Assembly (NCBI RefSeq): GCF_019097595.1
Contig: NC_080723.1
Span: forward strand, 11,578,011 to 11,642,010
Source of the DNA: Hemibagrus wyckioides
Taxonomy: Eukaryota; Chordata; Actinopteri; Siluriformes; Bagridae
Reading direction: 5' to 3'
Length of the DNA: 64,000 nt
In this document: positions 1 through 13,798 of the stretch, one piece after another
Layout: every line of letters begins with the position of its first letter
How positions within the stretch are numbered: position 1 is the stretch's first letter
Program-made: the position numbers and the translations under genes
The notes under the pieces: generated by a model
Database searches by the model: none
Told to the model about the DNA's origin: nothing
Seen by the model: only the letters and a program-made list of their open reading frames with translations

Positions 1-689
1 AATATTACACTCTATGCATCTATATACTGACAAAATGTTACTGTACACATTTAAGTGAAACTCTGTACTGAGGAATTGTTCTGTGCAATTTATTTTACAG
101 TAGTCATTGACTACAAAAAGACTGAGAACCCCTGCTGTAACAGAATGACTGATCCCAGCCTGGCTTCCCCTGCTCAAATAGTCTAGAACCACCAGTGGTT
201 ACTACATACAGTCAGGTCACAAATTAAAGATAAAACTGTTCTCTGTTATGCTCTCTAGTGCATTTTGCTGGCATGATTTGGCTCGACTTGTTCTCTTAGA
301 AAGAAACGACACTGTGAATCAATACAAAGTTCATTACCACTGATCACCTCTATCCTGTGATAAAACATTTCTATCCTGATGGCAGGGGTCTCTTCCAGGA
401 TAGAAGAGACCACAGGACACAAGATCTCAGTTACATACCTAGAAATGCTTCTAATCTAATGTCCTACAGTTAAGGCAATGTGTTCATTACATTGGTTAAA
501 TATAGGATCAATGACTTCCTTTAAACATTTGGCATAACAGGGAGTGACGCAGACAGTCGAATGTATTTTTTGACTCTGTCAGTTTAGTCTGGTGTGAAGG
601 TTGAATAAAGAAATATAAGCTCCAACATGTTTTACGGACATTAACAGGCTCACTGAATTGGTTGGAGAGTCAGAAAATGGTGTAAATCT

Positions 690-800
690 TGTGTTATGGC
701 CTTTTCCGTTGCTGGATTTCAATCCAATTGAACACCTCTGGGAGATTTTTGAGTAATGTGTTAGACACCACTCTCCACCATAATCATCAAAACACCAGCT
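690..800 (+). mobile_element. Tc1/mariner transposase remnant (C-terminal catalytic motif)
   Basis: From about 693 one frame reads [20 protein letters not shown] and then meets a stop at 753. The DxNPIEHLW block is the hallmark around the last acidic catalytic position of Tc1-like transposases. No terminal repeats or further transposase are obvious, so this is a decayed fragment. Confidence 0.6.
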
Positions 801-1098
801 GAGAGAATATCAGTTAATAGAATAGTTTTCATCTCTGCAATACAGTTCTTGAGAATTGTAGAATATGTGGCACCTGAAGCCATTCTGGAAGCCCAAATCA
901 TTACAAGACACCTTCTGTCTTCTGGGTTCTGTTTCTTTTCTGTTAATTTGTACCCTTTCTCATTTTCTATTGTTTCACGATTACACATTTGTTTCACTAA
1001 ATAATCAGCTTTAAAATCCCTTTGGTAACGTGTAGACTAAAATGCCACAGACATTTAAAACAAATATCCTTTTTGCTTTTAAAAGGAAACTATTAACG

Positions 1099-1160
1099 CA
1101 AGAATATAAAATACGAGGCAAGAATATAAAACCTGAGGCAGGAATATAAAATGTGAAAAC
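1099..1160. repeat. Short tandem repeat, ~20-bp unit, three copies
   Basis: Three imperfect copies of a unit containing agaatataaaa and a GAGGC-type spacer follow each other directly. No coding role is apparent. Confidence 0.6.
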
Positions 1161-2954
1161 ACAATAATGTAAATATAGTAAAGGTTCATGAGAGCACACT
1201 TCTCTCCACTGTGATATCAGCTTCAAAGTTATTGGTTATAATCAGTCCCTTTAGCATTTCAGGGTTTTTTGTGATTGCTGCAGCCAAAAATGTTCGATTT
1301 TGTTCCAAGAAACTACTTGTATTGGTGAAATTGCAAGCAGAGGATTATTCTTTTAAACTACTTACAGTGAAGACACATATGTAATTACTTTCTATGAAAG
1401 TGGGATAGGAGAATTCATAGGAGATTCTGTGTAATTATGTTATGAAGCATGTGCACTGACGAAAGCCTTGGCCGAAACTGATGAAAAATCTGCATTAATT
1501 TTGAAAAATTGCAACCTCCTCTGAATATTTTTGCTTGATTTTGTGTTCAAGTGCAAAACTGCAAAATCTAGAGGGACTGTATAATCCTGAAATCTGCAGC
1601 ACAACTGCTCAATAGCAAGAGTGCGTCCCTCAGCTCTTACTGTATGCTCTATAACCGAGCCAGTACTACCAGATTCCAGTTGACATTTAAAAGCTACAGC
1701 AGGGTCAGAAAAGGTGCCAGAGAGAGCGAGAAAGTGAAAGTGAGAGTGTCTTGATGTGTGTTTTGAACATCACAAATGAAGTCAAAGGTTACAGTGGATA
1801 ATGAGACCAAAAAAGGAACAAAACCTTCAGATGGGCCAATGTAGTCAAGAGATAAGGAACTCAAAGGTTGAGCTTCTCAGGGTTTTTTTTTTCTCCCTCT
1901 CTCTTAAATCTCGCTATTCTTCATCCTTTTGTTTCCCTTTATGTCTTTTGTTACTCATTCTCTAGATAAAATTAATTATGTGCTGTGCAGAGACAGTAAA
2001 AACTAAACATGAATAGGAAAAGGTGCACTTAGGAACTCGTTTGTGTAAACACTAGGGCATGTGTGACATCAGATAACATGCACAAAAATGTGATAAGAGC
2101 CCACAGGAAGATGGGCAAGAAAATGGAATGGTGCCTATTAAAGTGCTCTAATATGCAATGTAGCAAAATGCTTAAATGTTCATTTGTCAGCTTAACAGAA
2201 TATTTATCCCAAATTTGCACTCTGTCATGTCTCATTTATCTGCTAAAATAAAGACTGTGACTGAGCTCAGATTTTTCTGGTAAACCACTTATTATAAATG
2301 GTAAACCACGAACGCTTGAGTCTCAGAGAAGAAGCCAATTTTTTAAAACAAATTATTCTGGGTCACTCAGGGCCGTGTTTTTGTTCATGAATTTTTACAA
2401 TAATATAATTCCCAGTTCATAGCAAAATAAGGCCACGTCCTACACCCTTAAACAAGGACAGATTCAAATGATTAAAATGTCCTTGTCCTCACTGCAATGG
2501 AAAAAAAACAATATAATTATGTTCCATTTGCATTAAGAGCACTAACACAGCAGACCATGCACATGATGATTTCTCTGTGGGTGACAGTTCTATTCAGAAT
2601 GTAGGAAACGTGATTTTTTTTTTTTTTTATAGCGAGTAAATATAGACAGTGTATTTATATACACTGGTTACCATTATTATGTCACTGGTAACTAGAGGAA
2701 AATCAACTTACATTGAAATTGCTGACATTTCTCGTGTTCTGATTGCTGTGAATTTCAGCTAAGATTAGATCAATTATAAGGACAGATGTACAAGCCATGG
2801 ATAGGTAAATTACTACACATGGAATCCCACATCTGAGGGAAATCTGGTTTTCAAAAGGTCTAAACTAGGCAGAGCAAATAGGAGAACAGAAAATGTGAAA
2901 CCTGTGATGCAAAACAAGCAATGAAAAAATAGAACATCTTAGTAACATTACAGA

Positions 2955-3085
2955 TAACATCACAGGAATGAGACTTTGCAAAGTATGCAAATGAGCCAGT
3001 TAAGAATGAGGGAGAACAGGGATAGGTGTTTGAGGATTGTGTCATATGGTTGCTGGCTGGGATTATGGGATGTGTAGTTGGTAAA
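2955..3085 (+). repeat. Diverged dispersed repeat, copy 1
   Basis: The stretch with gactttgcaaagtatgcaaatgagcc, split here as gactttgcaaag then tatgcaaatgagcc, followed by a gtcatatggttgctgg segment, resembles 3,985-4,140 in order and wording. The two may be the remains of one dispersed element or of two terminal repeats about 1 kb apart. The family is not recognised. Confidence 0.4.
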
Positions 3086-3984
3086 TCACATGACTGATCT
3101 TCTGGTCTCGCTGTTCTCTTACATTCCTTGAACCAATCATGGAATGTAGAAGTATTTGTGAGTTCTGTGTTCCATGTATACATTGGAATGCTATGTTATG
3201 TGTTGCCAAGTGGCATAGTTTTGGGTGTCCATTGGTGTTTATTCTTCTGGTTATTCTGAGAAACCTTCCAATGCTTAATATGCAGACATCAAGCTTGCTA
3301 TTCACTCTCTGCCATTTTTTTAAAGGTGGTGGAGAAGGCCAGGTGAGGGATAAGCCTGAGGGATTTAAAGAAGCAGCTGGTTGGTTTGTTGCTGGGTCTT
3401 GGCAAGATGAGACCATAGATACTAATGGACCAGAACAGGTAGAAGATGGCCTGCTGGTGAGTATGGGGGACTTTGCCTTTGGCACAAATCAAACATGATT
3501 TGTTGACTGTCTTTTAACAATATTTCATGCAGAGGAACTGAAAAGCTTTGGTGACATCTGGGTGTCCTGTGGCTAGTGAAGTGTGAACACATGTTATCAG
3601 AGCATTGTGGAAATTAGAAGGGATGTAGCCATTGTCTCTGGACACTGGGTGATCTTGGTCCTGATTTATCTGTCCCAGCTGAGAGCTGCAATAAAGTAAG
3701 ATTCATGTAGGATAGTGTCAGTAGTCATAGGTTTAGAGCTTGATGGATAAATGTGTGACAAAGCAACAGCCTTGACATTCTTGGAACTGGGGTCGATATG
3801 AGATTAAAGAACATGGCCTGTTCGCTTGTCTTGGTGTGAGTCTTGTCACATTGTATTAAAACCTGCTGTATCTATGTTATCTGCAAAAGCATTCTGTCAT
3901 TCTTCTGGCATGTCACTGAAACAAACAAACCAGAAAAGCTAGGAAATACTCAAAACAATAAACAGTCAATGAGTTAGGTGATCA

Positions 3985-4140
3985 GCAAACAGACAGGCGC
4001 GGAATCCTGGAGTGAGCCTTTACAAAATATGCAAGTGAGCCTGGCTTACTCATTGGAGTGTGGTAATTGAGAAGAGGTTAATTCAGTGAGAGACAATCTT
4101 AGGATCATGTGACATGGTTGGGGATCATGGAAATTAGAGT
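3985..4140 (+). repeat. Diverged dispersed repeat, copy 2
   Basis: Contains gcctttacaaaatatgcaag, gagcctggctta and later gtgacatggttgggga, in the same order as the related motifs at 2,955-3,085. Divergence is high. The ~900 bp between the copies shows no clear transposon protein. Confidence 0.4.
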
Positions 4141-6380
4141 TCATATTGCTGGGATGACATAGCCACAATCTCAGAATTAAATAACAGGGGTTTCCTTTGC
4201 TCATTTTAATACGTCTGTCCCACTACTTCTCCATGTTTTTTCACTTTCCTTTGGAACATTGAACTATGTGTTAAATCTTGGCAAAGACAGATTGGTTAAT
4301 GATGTTCTCCTACCAGATATTTATAAGCTTCTACATCATCTCACACCTCAGTGTATTTAGTAATTCTCACTGGATGTCCTTGTCTGCTTGGCACAATAAC
4401 TGTCATGCACAAATCAGCATTGATGAGAAGCTGAATGTGCTAGTGTTGTAATTTATGGCTGTGTTTAGTTGGTCATGACATTGCGATTACATGAGGAAGG
4501 CTATTAATGTTGCGCAATGGAGGCATACATCATAGGGCAGCCATCATGGAGGCGATTGCCTATAGGCATTGACTGCTGTTCCTAAACTCTGAGCTAATGA
4601 GAACCTGAACAGGAGACAGAAAGATCACTGCAAAAGACTGAATGAGGAGTGTTGATGGAAATATGGGACAGTTGTGACTTTTGTGGAAGCAATCACCTCA
4701 TAGGTACCTTTATTTCAAAACAAAAATGCATTGTTTATTTTAAAACGTAAGCCCAAAGATTTTCTTTTAGTTACTAGGGTTAGTTTAGGGTAGGGGTATA
4801 GAATTAAATAGCTTGTAGTAAGTCAATGAAAATATCTGCTGACTGCTGCAGATGAAAATGTACATGTGCAGCCAGGAGAAAAATGGAATCTTTCCGTTCT
4901 GTGCTTAGTGTATTTTATGACTGCTTTAAATGAAAACATATACACCATAAAGAACCCATCGTTCCTGTAACGTCGCGGGTGCCTTCGCAGCCAAATCCAC
5001 GGCCATCTGCGTGCTCTTTTATAGTGCCTCAGTCCAGTGCAGGTAATCAGTGCTGACACTTGTCACCTGTGCACACTGCTATATAAACCCTAGTGTTTTT
5101 CAGTGGGCGTGCGGACATAGTCTGTGCCACGTGTCAGAGATTTAATTTCCACAAATCCACATACCAGAACAGTAACATTCAAGTTCAGAAAGCACTTAAA
5201 TTATGTACAGGAAATTTATCTAAAAGGGATTTTATTGTTATAAGTCTTACATAATTTTGACATTGTCCTTCTCTTCCTGCTTCTGCCGAAACGTGTGTGT
5301 CTGACAATATGCAGTGTTAATTGCTGCTCGACTGCTGTAAAGTGAAATACACATCATCGTGTTTCACATAAACAATTTCCACAAAGGCCATAAACATAGC
5401 AAGGCAAGTAGTTTATATACCCACACTCTTGCTATGAGTTTATCTTACTGATAGGCTCAGTGGATGTACGCAGTTACAGATTGATGGTGCACCCTTAGCA
5501 TCATTTTATGGGCACCATCCAAAGCTGCTGGCAGTATGAATCACTGAGCTATGTGCAGTCATTTCACACTGAGACACTGCCACAGACCACGGAGAACCTT
5601 GCCTTTAGAAAACATGCTCTGACAGGGATGGCAGTAAGACCACACTCATGCATAACAAATGCATAACAAATCTACACTTGTTATGTAGAAGGCAACAACA
5701 GAATGTCCTGCAACATTTGCATCAATGTGAATAAGAGTGTAAAAACTGCAGCAATATGTAAATTATTCAGCCTGCATGTGAAGGATAACAGTTTCTTTCT
5801 ACAGAGTCTAAGGTCTATATCTGGTGAAAGAGACTGACAAATTCTACATACCGGTTAGGTTATTTAAAAACCTTTTGTGGACAAATATATACACTACAGG
5901 TTTGTAACGTATGTGTGCCTGTCTTGGAGGAGCAGCCAGAATAAACATGGGCTCTGCTGTTGCCGTCTGCTTCACTTCACAAACACTCCTGGCCTCCATG
6001 TTCAGAATACTAATGGCGCCCTGACGCTCTTGAACAGCAAAGGGCAACACAGTATTAATCACAGCACCAGCACCTTCCCCACTAAGGCCTACACTACACC
6101 ACATTGTCTCCTAGTAGTATAGTAATCTTTGCCTGTCAGTGTGTGTGTTTAGGAGAAATACATCATGTTGACCACACAGAAATACCACGTGAAAATGGTT
6201 CATCAGAACCTGTCCAAACTAATGTTGAAGTGAAATGAAGAATCAAACTGGGTGTCAGTTTGTTACTAGATTTAATCTGCGCCCAGGGATTTTCGCTTGA
6301 AGTGTCAGCCTTCATTTAGGTTTGATAGTTCCCAGTCATCTTGAGTTCCTCAGTCAGGATTTAGAGAATATCACCGGAAC

Positions 6381-6429
6381 TGTGCATATGGCACCTGGCC
6401 AGTCCAAATGGCTGCATGCCATATGCACA
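6381..6429. repeat. Perfect 13-bp inverted repeat with short loop
   Basis: Arms TGTGCATATGGCA (6,381-6,393) and TGCCATATGCACA (6,417-6,429) are exact reverse complements separated by 23 bases. The function is unknown. It could be a cruciform or small hairpin, or chance. Confidence 0.6.
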
Positions 6430-7267
6430 AAAAATAATGGCAGGTAAGGCACAATGTCTATGTCCTTTAAAAAATAATAGCCTTGTAATTGAACAGTGAT
6501 CACTACTTCGAAACTATGGTTCTATTTATTCACCTGGAAATCATGAAATGCTCTTCAAACTGCATGTTACTTAAGCAGAAATGTATCGTTATTTGTGTAA
6601 TAAAGAGCACCTATTAAGAGATCAATTAATTCTCTACTGAAAAGACCATTTTGTCATACATCACCCAAATGTACAGTCTATACAGGTCAGTGTCTACATA
6701 GCAGTTCATTCTGTGCTTGTGTGACCTTCTTTTCTGGTGTTTACTTTGGTTAAACAGGTGTACCACCTGGAAAGATGCAATTATAAAGTCATTTGGCTGA
6801 CAGTGTGCTTGTCAACACTCAGATGATCCATTATGGGAGTACCCAATGGATGAGTGCATGTCTTAATAGACCTGCCCAACGCACAGTGGCATATGTTTAC
6901 TTATGTAATGATGAGAGCTGTGGAACCTAATAACTGCATTTTATGTATGGTGCATTATTTGTATACCAGATTTATCTTCCCTGGGCTGAGAATACTGTAT
7001 AAGTATGAAATAACCACTTAATTAAGACATTAAACACTGTTTAATCCCAGTTTGTGTAAACATCAGTGCTAAATGAGAGAAGTATTACAGGCGAACTGGT
7101 CATGGAAAAAGAGAAGCAGAGGAAGTGTAAAACATGCCCTTCAATCATCCCCCATCAGTCCTGACGTCAACAGACTGGAGGTGTTCTTCCGCACAAGAAG
7201 CCAAAAAAAGAAAAATCTGGGCCATATTCATTTCTCCACAATCTGCAATTCGAAATCTGGATTACTC

Positions 7268-7271
7268 AATG

Positions 7272-7325
<54 letters not shown>
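7268..7325. repeat. (CT)n microsatellite
   Basis: About 55 bp of almost pure TC dinucleotide. It creates stop-free frames that look like serine/leucine-rich proteins but are not coding. Confidence 0.95.
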
Positions 7326-7327
<2 letters not shown>

Positions 7328-8489
7328 AGCAAATGTCGGTGCTTCTTGCCTTTCCATCCAGCCTTCTTTGCTACTGTATGTGTGTCATGCCTAAAAATAC
7401 TCTCGCCTCTACTTCAAAAGAGAAGACTCTCAGCTTCCTCCAGCAACATTTACTTTGGCAGAGAGCAAAAAATCTTTAAGTACTCAAATGTGAATTTCAT
7501 AGATAATCGGAGAATTCAGTCCTGATTAGAGCATTGATTAATGACTGTGTGCAATCAGCACTTTAGTGAAGAGGTATAATCACCTCAGCGACTGCCCCCC
7601 CCCCACCTCACCCCCCTCCCCATCCTCGATCTCCTTCTTTCTCTCTTTCTCATCTGAGTCATATGCAGGATTGAAGAGAGTGCACATGGCTAATTTTTTT
7701 TCTTTTTTTTTCAGATTTCTTTCACTATTTCCCCCCACTTTCAAATGCAGTGTATTTCTCACACCTGGAAGCTGTCTCATACTACTGTCATAATTTGAAG
7801 CAAAATGGTAGCACAGTATCCATAATGCCTTTGCAATGGACAAATAGAGATAAAGAGGGGGTTCACCTTTCAGTCACTGTCTTACATTCTAATTTATCAC
7901 AGCCCATCTGTGTTGAATTTTCAACAAACCGAAAGCCTGAAATCCACCACACTTGCCATCATGCGGCAACAACACACAGAGAGACACAGGTGTTAAAGAT
8001 GGTGCAGGAATGAGCTGCGAACGCACCTCTCTGAAGCTGCTCCCACGACGCTGAGCTGGTGAGGCAGTGTGGGAGTGGGCAGATGGAGGTTAGTGTGTGT
8101 GTGTGTGTGTACATATCAGTGTGGGGAGTCAGATGGCAGAGAAGAGGGCATGGAGAGAGCCTGTGCTTCTGCAGGGGGCATGCTGACCGCACCACAGAGC
8201 TCAATAAACCATGGCAGGTAGGCGGGAGTATTACGTATTACCCAAAAATATTACCAAGCTATGATCACCTTTGCTGAAGTCTCCTATTGTATTGGACTTT
8301 GAAGGTTTGAAATCATTTGAACATGTATTTCCTTTATTTAAATTACATACATGTCAAGTTCATATTCAAATACTTTGGTCACCAAGTTCCATTTGTGAGT
8401 TGATCCCTGAGTATTTTGGCAAGTGCTCCATATAATTTTATGCAATGACTTGTTTCCTACATGTGAATAAATGTAGCATGGAAAATATA

Positions 8490-8976
8490 CACTGATCAGC
8501 TATAATATAACCACCTGCCTAATATTGTGTAGGCCTTCTGAAGGTCTCTGAAGGTATGCTGTGGACAAGGTTTTTGCTACAGATCTTTTAAGTCATTAAT
8601 GTTTTCAGCAGCTGGTGCTACAGTAGCTCTTCTGTGGGACTGTACCAGAATGGCTCACCTTTGCTCCCTTTGCCCATCAATGAGCCTTCGGTGCCAATAA
8701 CCCTGCTGCCAGTTTACCAAGGAAGGACAACTTTTGTTAGTTATTGAAGACTGCATAGCAGGAACACTGCACAAACCCTGCCAAGACCATGCTCTGAAGC
8801 AATCGTCTAGCTATCACAATTTGGCCCATGTTGCTCAGGTCACTTGCTGCCTAATACATCACACTGGTCACTTACTGCTTAATATATCCCACCCCTTAGC
8901 AGGTGCCACTGTAATGAGATAATCATTGTTATTCACTTCACCTGTCAGTGATTTGAATGTAATGGTCGACTGGTGT
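8490..8976 (-). mobile_element. Tc1-like non-autonomous element (derivative 1)
   Basis: Begins after TA with cactgatcagct and ends with ggtcgactggtg before TA, matching the ends of the family also seen at 24.1, 31.2, 36.6 and 60.5 kb. The inside matches, in reverse, the N-terminal transposase and 5' leader of that family (for example caatttggccca and the cacttgctgcctaata motif). It is heavily mutated and deleted, so it cannot encode a transposase. Confidence 0.75.
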
Positions 8977-11900
8977 ATTTTACATTTTTGCAGCAGATTA
9001 CAAAATGTATTAGACAGACCATAGTAATATTATAACAGTAATCCAAACCACATTAATATCTGCAATTAAACTGGAAACTAAATTTCTGAGCAAGTTGATG
9101 TATTATTTGAAATACCCACAACATTTAAGCATGCTGTTGTAATACTGATAAAGCATGATGCACAATCCTGCCTCTGTTAAGACAAATCCCTAACAGTTTA
9201 ATTAGGTTTTGTGAGCAAAACGTGGAGAACATGAAGAGTGTATATACTCTCTTTCTTTTCCCTCCCTCTCTAGATCACAAAACTCAATTTCATGCTTAAT
9301 AGGTTCATTACAACTGTCACGCTCCGAGAGCCTGCGCTGATAAACGCTCGTAAGGGCTGAAAGTCAAACCACCGAAGTAAAAGGTATAAATGAAGTGTAC
9401 GCATGTGTGCATGTGTATACGGAAGTGCACAGACACGCTGGCATACGCCAACATAATAAGACTGTTTGTGCAAGTACTGAACAGTAACCATGACAATGAA
9501 CTAGATGGATTGCATTGCACAGTGTCAGGATTTTCTATTTTTGCCTATTTCAGGAACACTGCTTTTTAAGATAGAAATGTTGTTATTTGTGCTTTAATCT
9601 TTGATGTAGAAACTGAAATTACGAATTGCTTTTCAGGTACAATAAATAGCGTACACCTGCACTTAAACATTAGCCTCAATTTCTATGCAGCTTCATCATC
9701 CAGACAGATAGAGCATGCAATAGAATTTGGCGGTGGGGAACAAAAATAACTCAGTGGAGAAAAGTAGAGAAAGGTATGACAAAGGACAATACTTCATCTT
9801 GATAGTAACTATAGCTCTTTTAGAACAGAGGGACCGTCTTGTTTTTAAAGTAAAGGTTTGAAATAAAGATTAGGCTTATTAGCTAACAGAGATGAGGAAC
9901 AAAGAAAGAGAATTTAGGAAGGAGGTTCCTGGTAGGTAAAACTGAGGATGTGGAAAAGTGCAAATGATTGAAAAGGCTAGTGTGTGCATGTGGGCATAGT
10001 GTAGAGGAGCTATATTTCAGTTTGCCTGATATTCCTGATGCCTTTGCACACCATAGCAGAACGAAATAAAATATTTCTTGGTGTGATTTTTATGCGAGGC
10101 GAGAGGCCAGTTCCTGCTCTCAGGCACAGCTAATTTACAGTGCTGGGTTTCTGCACCGAGTTCAGATAGGTAGCTTCCATGTGGAATACTAAATCCCTGT
10201 TTGCTGCTATGCTTCACCAGTCAACACATATTCTGACCCTGCCTGCCACTCACACTCACAAACAGAGCAGGACTCCTTTTTCACCACACATTCCCTCTAC
10301 TTTATTTAACCTGTATGATGTTAAAATCTGATGTATCCTGTTTAACATACTTCATTTTCTCAATACTGCCCAAAGTTGTTGACCTCAACATCCCTCATAT
10401 TTGTGAATTCTGGTAACTGGAGCGTCCTAATCCTAATGCCCATCAAATCCCCCAGTGCTGTGTCGAAAGCATTAACTTCCAGGTGCTTCCAAAATCTAAT
10501 TTCCCCTTTGCTCCCTCACATCATGCATATAGCAATTTCAATTGCTCTCACCAAGGAATATAATTAAATCTCAGTGTATGTTTATGCATGACTTGGCTTA
10601 TTCTCTCCCTGTGGCAGATAGTTCTCATTGAATATTAACAAGGGTCCTCTGAAGAGAAGCCAGGGAGATGTCTCAGAGGTTGAAGGATTGGCCAGGATCA
10701 GTGAAGAGCACTGTGGACAACATCAAATGTACCCAGTGTGTTTGTATATGATGTGTCAGACAGAGCTATTTCACACGGAATACCACTTGCAGAGGTATTG
10801 ATTGACCTTGGGGGGGGGAATCTAATCACAGTATAAATCAGAGAGGGAAAACAATAACCACTACTGCAACCAAACAACACTGTCTTACAGCCTTGTACCA
10901 CAAATATGTGGGGGGGAACGTGAGAAAGCTAAAAGGACCTATGTCCACTTATGACCCCTTTCACTGATGTTCATGTGTCATATTTGTAGAGATGTTCATG
11001 TGATTCCCCATGTGATTCTCAGCAAAAATTCCCTACTCACAAACGTCTCATTCCCTGGGGAGGAAAAACAAGCAGACTTTCACGCAACGTTGTGGGAGGC
11101 CACAGTAGCCAAACTGCACGTGGCTCTGTACATTGACATAATGATGGATGAACCCACATCCCATTCATTTCATTTTAGTACCTATTTATGGCTAAGCTTC
11201 ATTTGATATGCTGTCTTATGTTCCCCTGATCCCATATTGCATATGGCTTTTCTTTTTGGGAATCTGGGAATTAAAGACAGAACATTTAATATTGCCAGAA
11301 CAAATAACTTTGATAGGCATTTTGAAAAGTAACACCATTGGGAATTTAGTCAGTTCATATCAATGTCAAATCTAGATAGCAAAACAATATAAACACTATT
11401 GACAGGATTAAACTGCCACATTGCAAGTCTTCACTAGAGTAACCCTAACATAGGTCTGCGTGTTGACCGCCTCTAATCCTAGAATCATGGCTTCTGTTTT
11501 TTTGCAGCATGACACTGCAGTTGGCCCTAACAGACATGGCTAGAAGAAGAGCGTGTTGATGACCTTGTGAATGCGTCCTGTGCGGCAGGCAGACTTTCCC
11601 ACGCCTTCCCTCGCTCTCTCACACCCCAGCACAAACACAGCTTACTGACACAGGAAGTGCTGCACGTCCCAGAAGTCGTTCCCTTTCTGCCCCAGCAAAA
11701 GATAGAACAGATTTGCCCAGTGTAATCAATTTAGAAGATTAAAAACTTAACAACTAAGCACTGTTTCATTTCCAATTCAGAGTATGATTAAAATTCATCT
11801 GGTGGTCCTTTTTCATTTTCCCTCTAACTATGAACCTCTTCAAAACCCAGTCAAATTAGAACTCATTTGTGCTTTGCTAAAGAGAAAGAGAGCGCACTAA

Positions 11901-12923
11901 ATGTCACAGCCAACAATGGGAATCATCAACAATTAAATTATGTGGTCTAGTGAGGTGGGCTGTTTAGAGTTGAGCACATGATAGAGAGGGAAGGAGACAG
12001 TAATTTAAACTGTCTAACATGAATGGCTTTTTTTTTTGCAAGGTTCTCAAAGAGCATATTAATGAAATTACACCTGAATGATGTGAAGCTCTATGACTCA
12101 GGGCTTCATTTAGCTGTTTAGTTCGTTTCCCTCTTTTCATACTTAACACCTTTTTAAGAGTCGGGGAAGTCCACCAACAAAAAAAATAACCGATTAAATA
12201 TTTTAGTCAAGAAATTAGGTTCTGCCTAACCCACTAAAGTGTTTTGGTTCCGTCTTCTGGAAGGTTCTATGTAGAACCCTAAACAAAGGGTCAAATATCA
12301 TCTTTGTAAAACTAGAACCCTCTAAACACCCTTAAGGAACCCTTTTACATGAGTGAAGTCTTGACTTTTGCATGTTCTCTTTCATGTTTCAGGATCTCCT
12401 CAACGCAGGTCTGGCTCCTTCAGATAGTACTCAGTCTTACAGTGGGTGTTAAGAGCTCATTGATTAAAACACAGTCAGCCTCCTCAGTAATACAAAGGCA
12501 GGCAGCTTTATTAGCGAATAGCTAATCTACTGGGGATCCCACTGCCTCAGGCTTCAGTGCACAGGAGAGCTACTGCAGGGAAGAATGATTTGAAAACATC
12601 AAACATGCTGAAGGAAAATTGAACTTGTTTTTAGTAAGGTGTGGCAGGATTTTGAGGAAGTATAATATCCACTACTGAATAATGCATGTACACATTTATT
12701 AACTTTTGTAATAGTCCAAAAAATGATTCAGTGCAGGAGTGTGATGACGACTCCACTCCATTCCTACATTAATCCATTAATACTCTAATTTACAATGACA
12801 AGAAAAGGAACAGTGTTCGAAATTTGGAACTGCACTATGATGAACAAACCATGAAATATGACAGCAACCAGGCAGCTTATAGAAATTTATATTCCTTTCC
12901 GTTTAAACGTAAATGCTGTTTAA

Positions 12924-13052
12924 CCCCTTAAACGCCGAAGTCTTGTGACTAAATACCTTCTCCTGTTTGGATCACTGTAGTTAGTGAATCATTTCTGAGT
13001 CATATGCTTTACGAGGAATAATGAATAAGAAAATGAATGAGACCTGAAGGGG
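12924..13052. mobile_element. Candidate piggyBac-type MITE flanked by TTAA
   Basis: TTAA at 12,920-12,923 is followed by CCCCTT, and AAGGGG is followed by TTAA at 13,053-13,056. This gives a 129-bp element with 6-bp inverted ends and the TTAA duplication typical of piggyBac elements. The ends are short, so chance cannot be excluded from a single copy. Confidence 0.45.
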
Positions 13053-13758
13053 TTAAAACTTAATCACAGAAGATTCACTTAGTCATTTTGTCATTGCCAT
13101 TTTTTTTTATACCACAGTATGAATGAATTCTCAAATCAAAAGGTGTTTAAGAAACGTCTATAACAGCAATTCTGATAATGATTCCAGCTGTAACAAAAGC
13201 GGTAGGTTTCTATTAATAAACTGGTACGCTATATGCCTCATCATATACAGCTGATATACAGGGACTTGTATAGTGCACACTCCACATTATCTAAGTCTAA
13301 AAATAAACAGATGTGTAAAAAGTGTCTCCAATTCTAGAGTCTCCAGTATTAGTTTTCCATCACAGGTGAATCTCCAAGACATTGTTTCTGTTTTGTCAGT
13401 AACAGTTTTTGTCTTATTAAATTCAAGAGAAAGCAAAAAGAGAAGCTGGTGAGCTGTTTATAGCTGCTGTACGGTAAGCAATAAAAGAAACCTGTGTCAC
13501 AGAAGTTTTACTAACATTAAATGTGAGTGTCACAAAACTGTGTGTCAGTGTGTTGTTTTAATAAATAAAAAAGATCGATTTTTTATAGGGGGGGGGACTC
13601 ACTCCACTTCATGTCTGACCATATCACACCACCCTGCCTGGAGTAATTTCATAAAACTGCATGAGTTATTATTCACGTTCATGTTCATTGTATTGTGTTT
13701 TAATATGGTATATAACATTATAAAAATGATTAACACAGAGCAAGAACTTCTGGTTGGA

Positions 13759-13759
13759 G

Positions 13760-13797
<38 letters not shown>
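13759..13797. repeat. (TC)n(AC)n compound microsatellite
   Basis: About 14 bp of CT followed by about 24 bp of CA. No gene is nearby. Confidence 0.95.

Positions 13798-13798
<1 letters not shown>

Noticed and set aside
3139..3498. A 119-codon plus-strand frame with a tail reading EGFKEAAGWFVAGSWQD
   Set aside because: No family motif recognised, it overlaps a dispersed repeat, and the opposite strand is equally open. Probably an old transposon fragment or chance.
5844..6122. Overlapping frames of 86 and 81 codons on opposite strands
   Set aside because: No splice-site support, no recognisable domain, and no homology I can name. Considered as a missing chchd3 exon but has no twin CX9C pattern.
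7566..7843. Pro/Ser/Phe-rich frames on both strands
   Set aside because: Produced by poly-C and poly-T rich low-complexity DNA.
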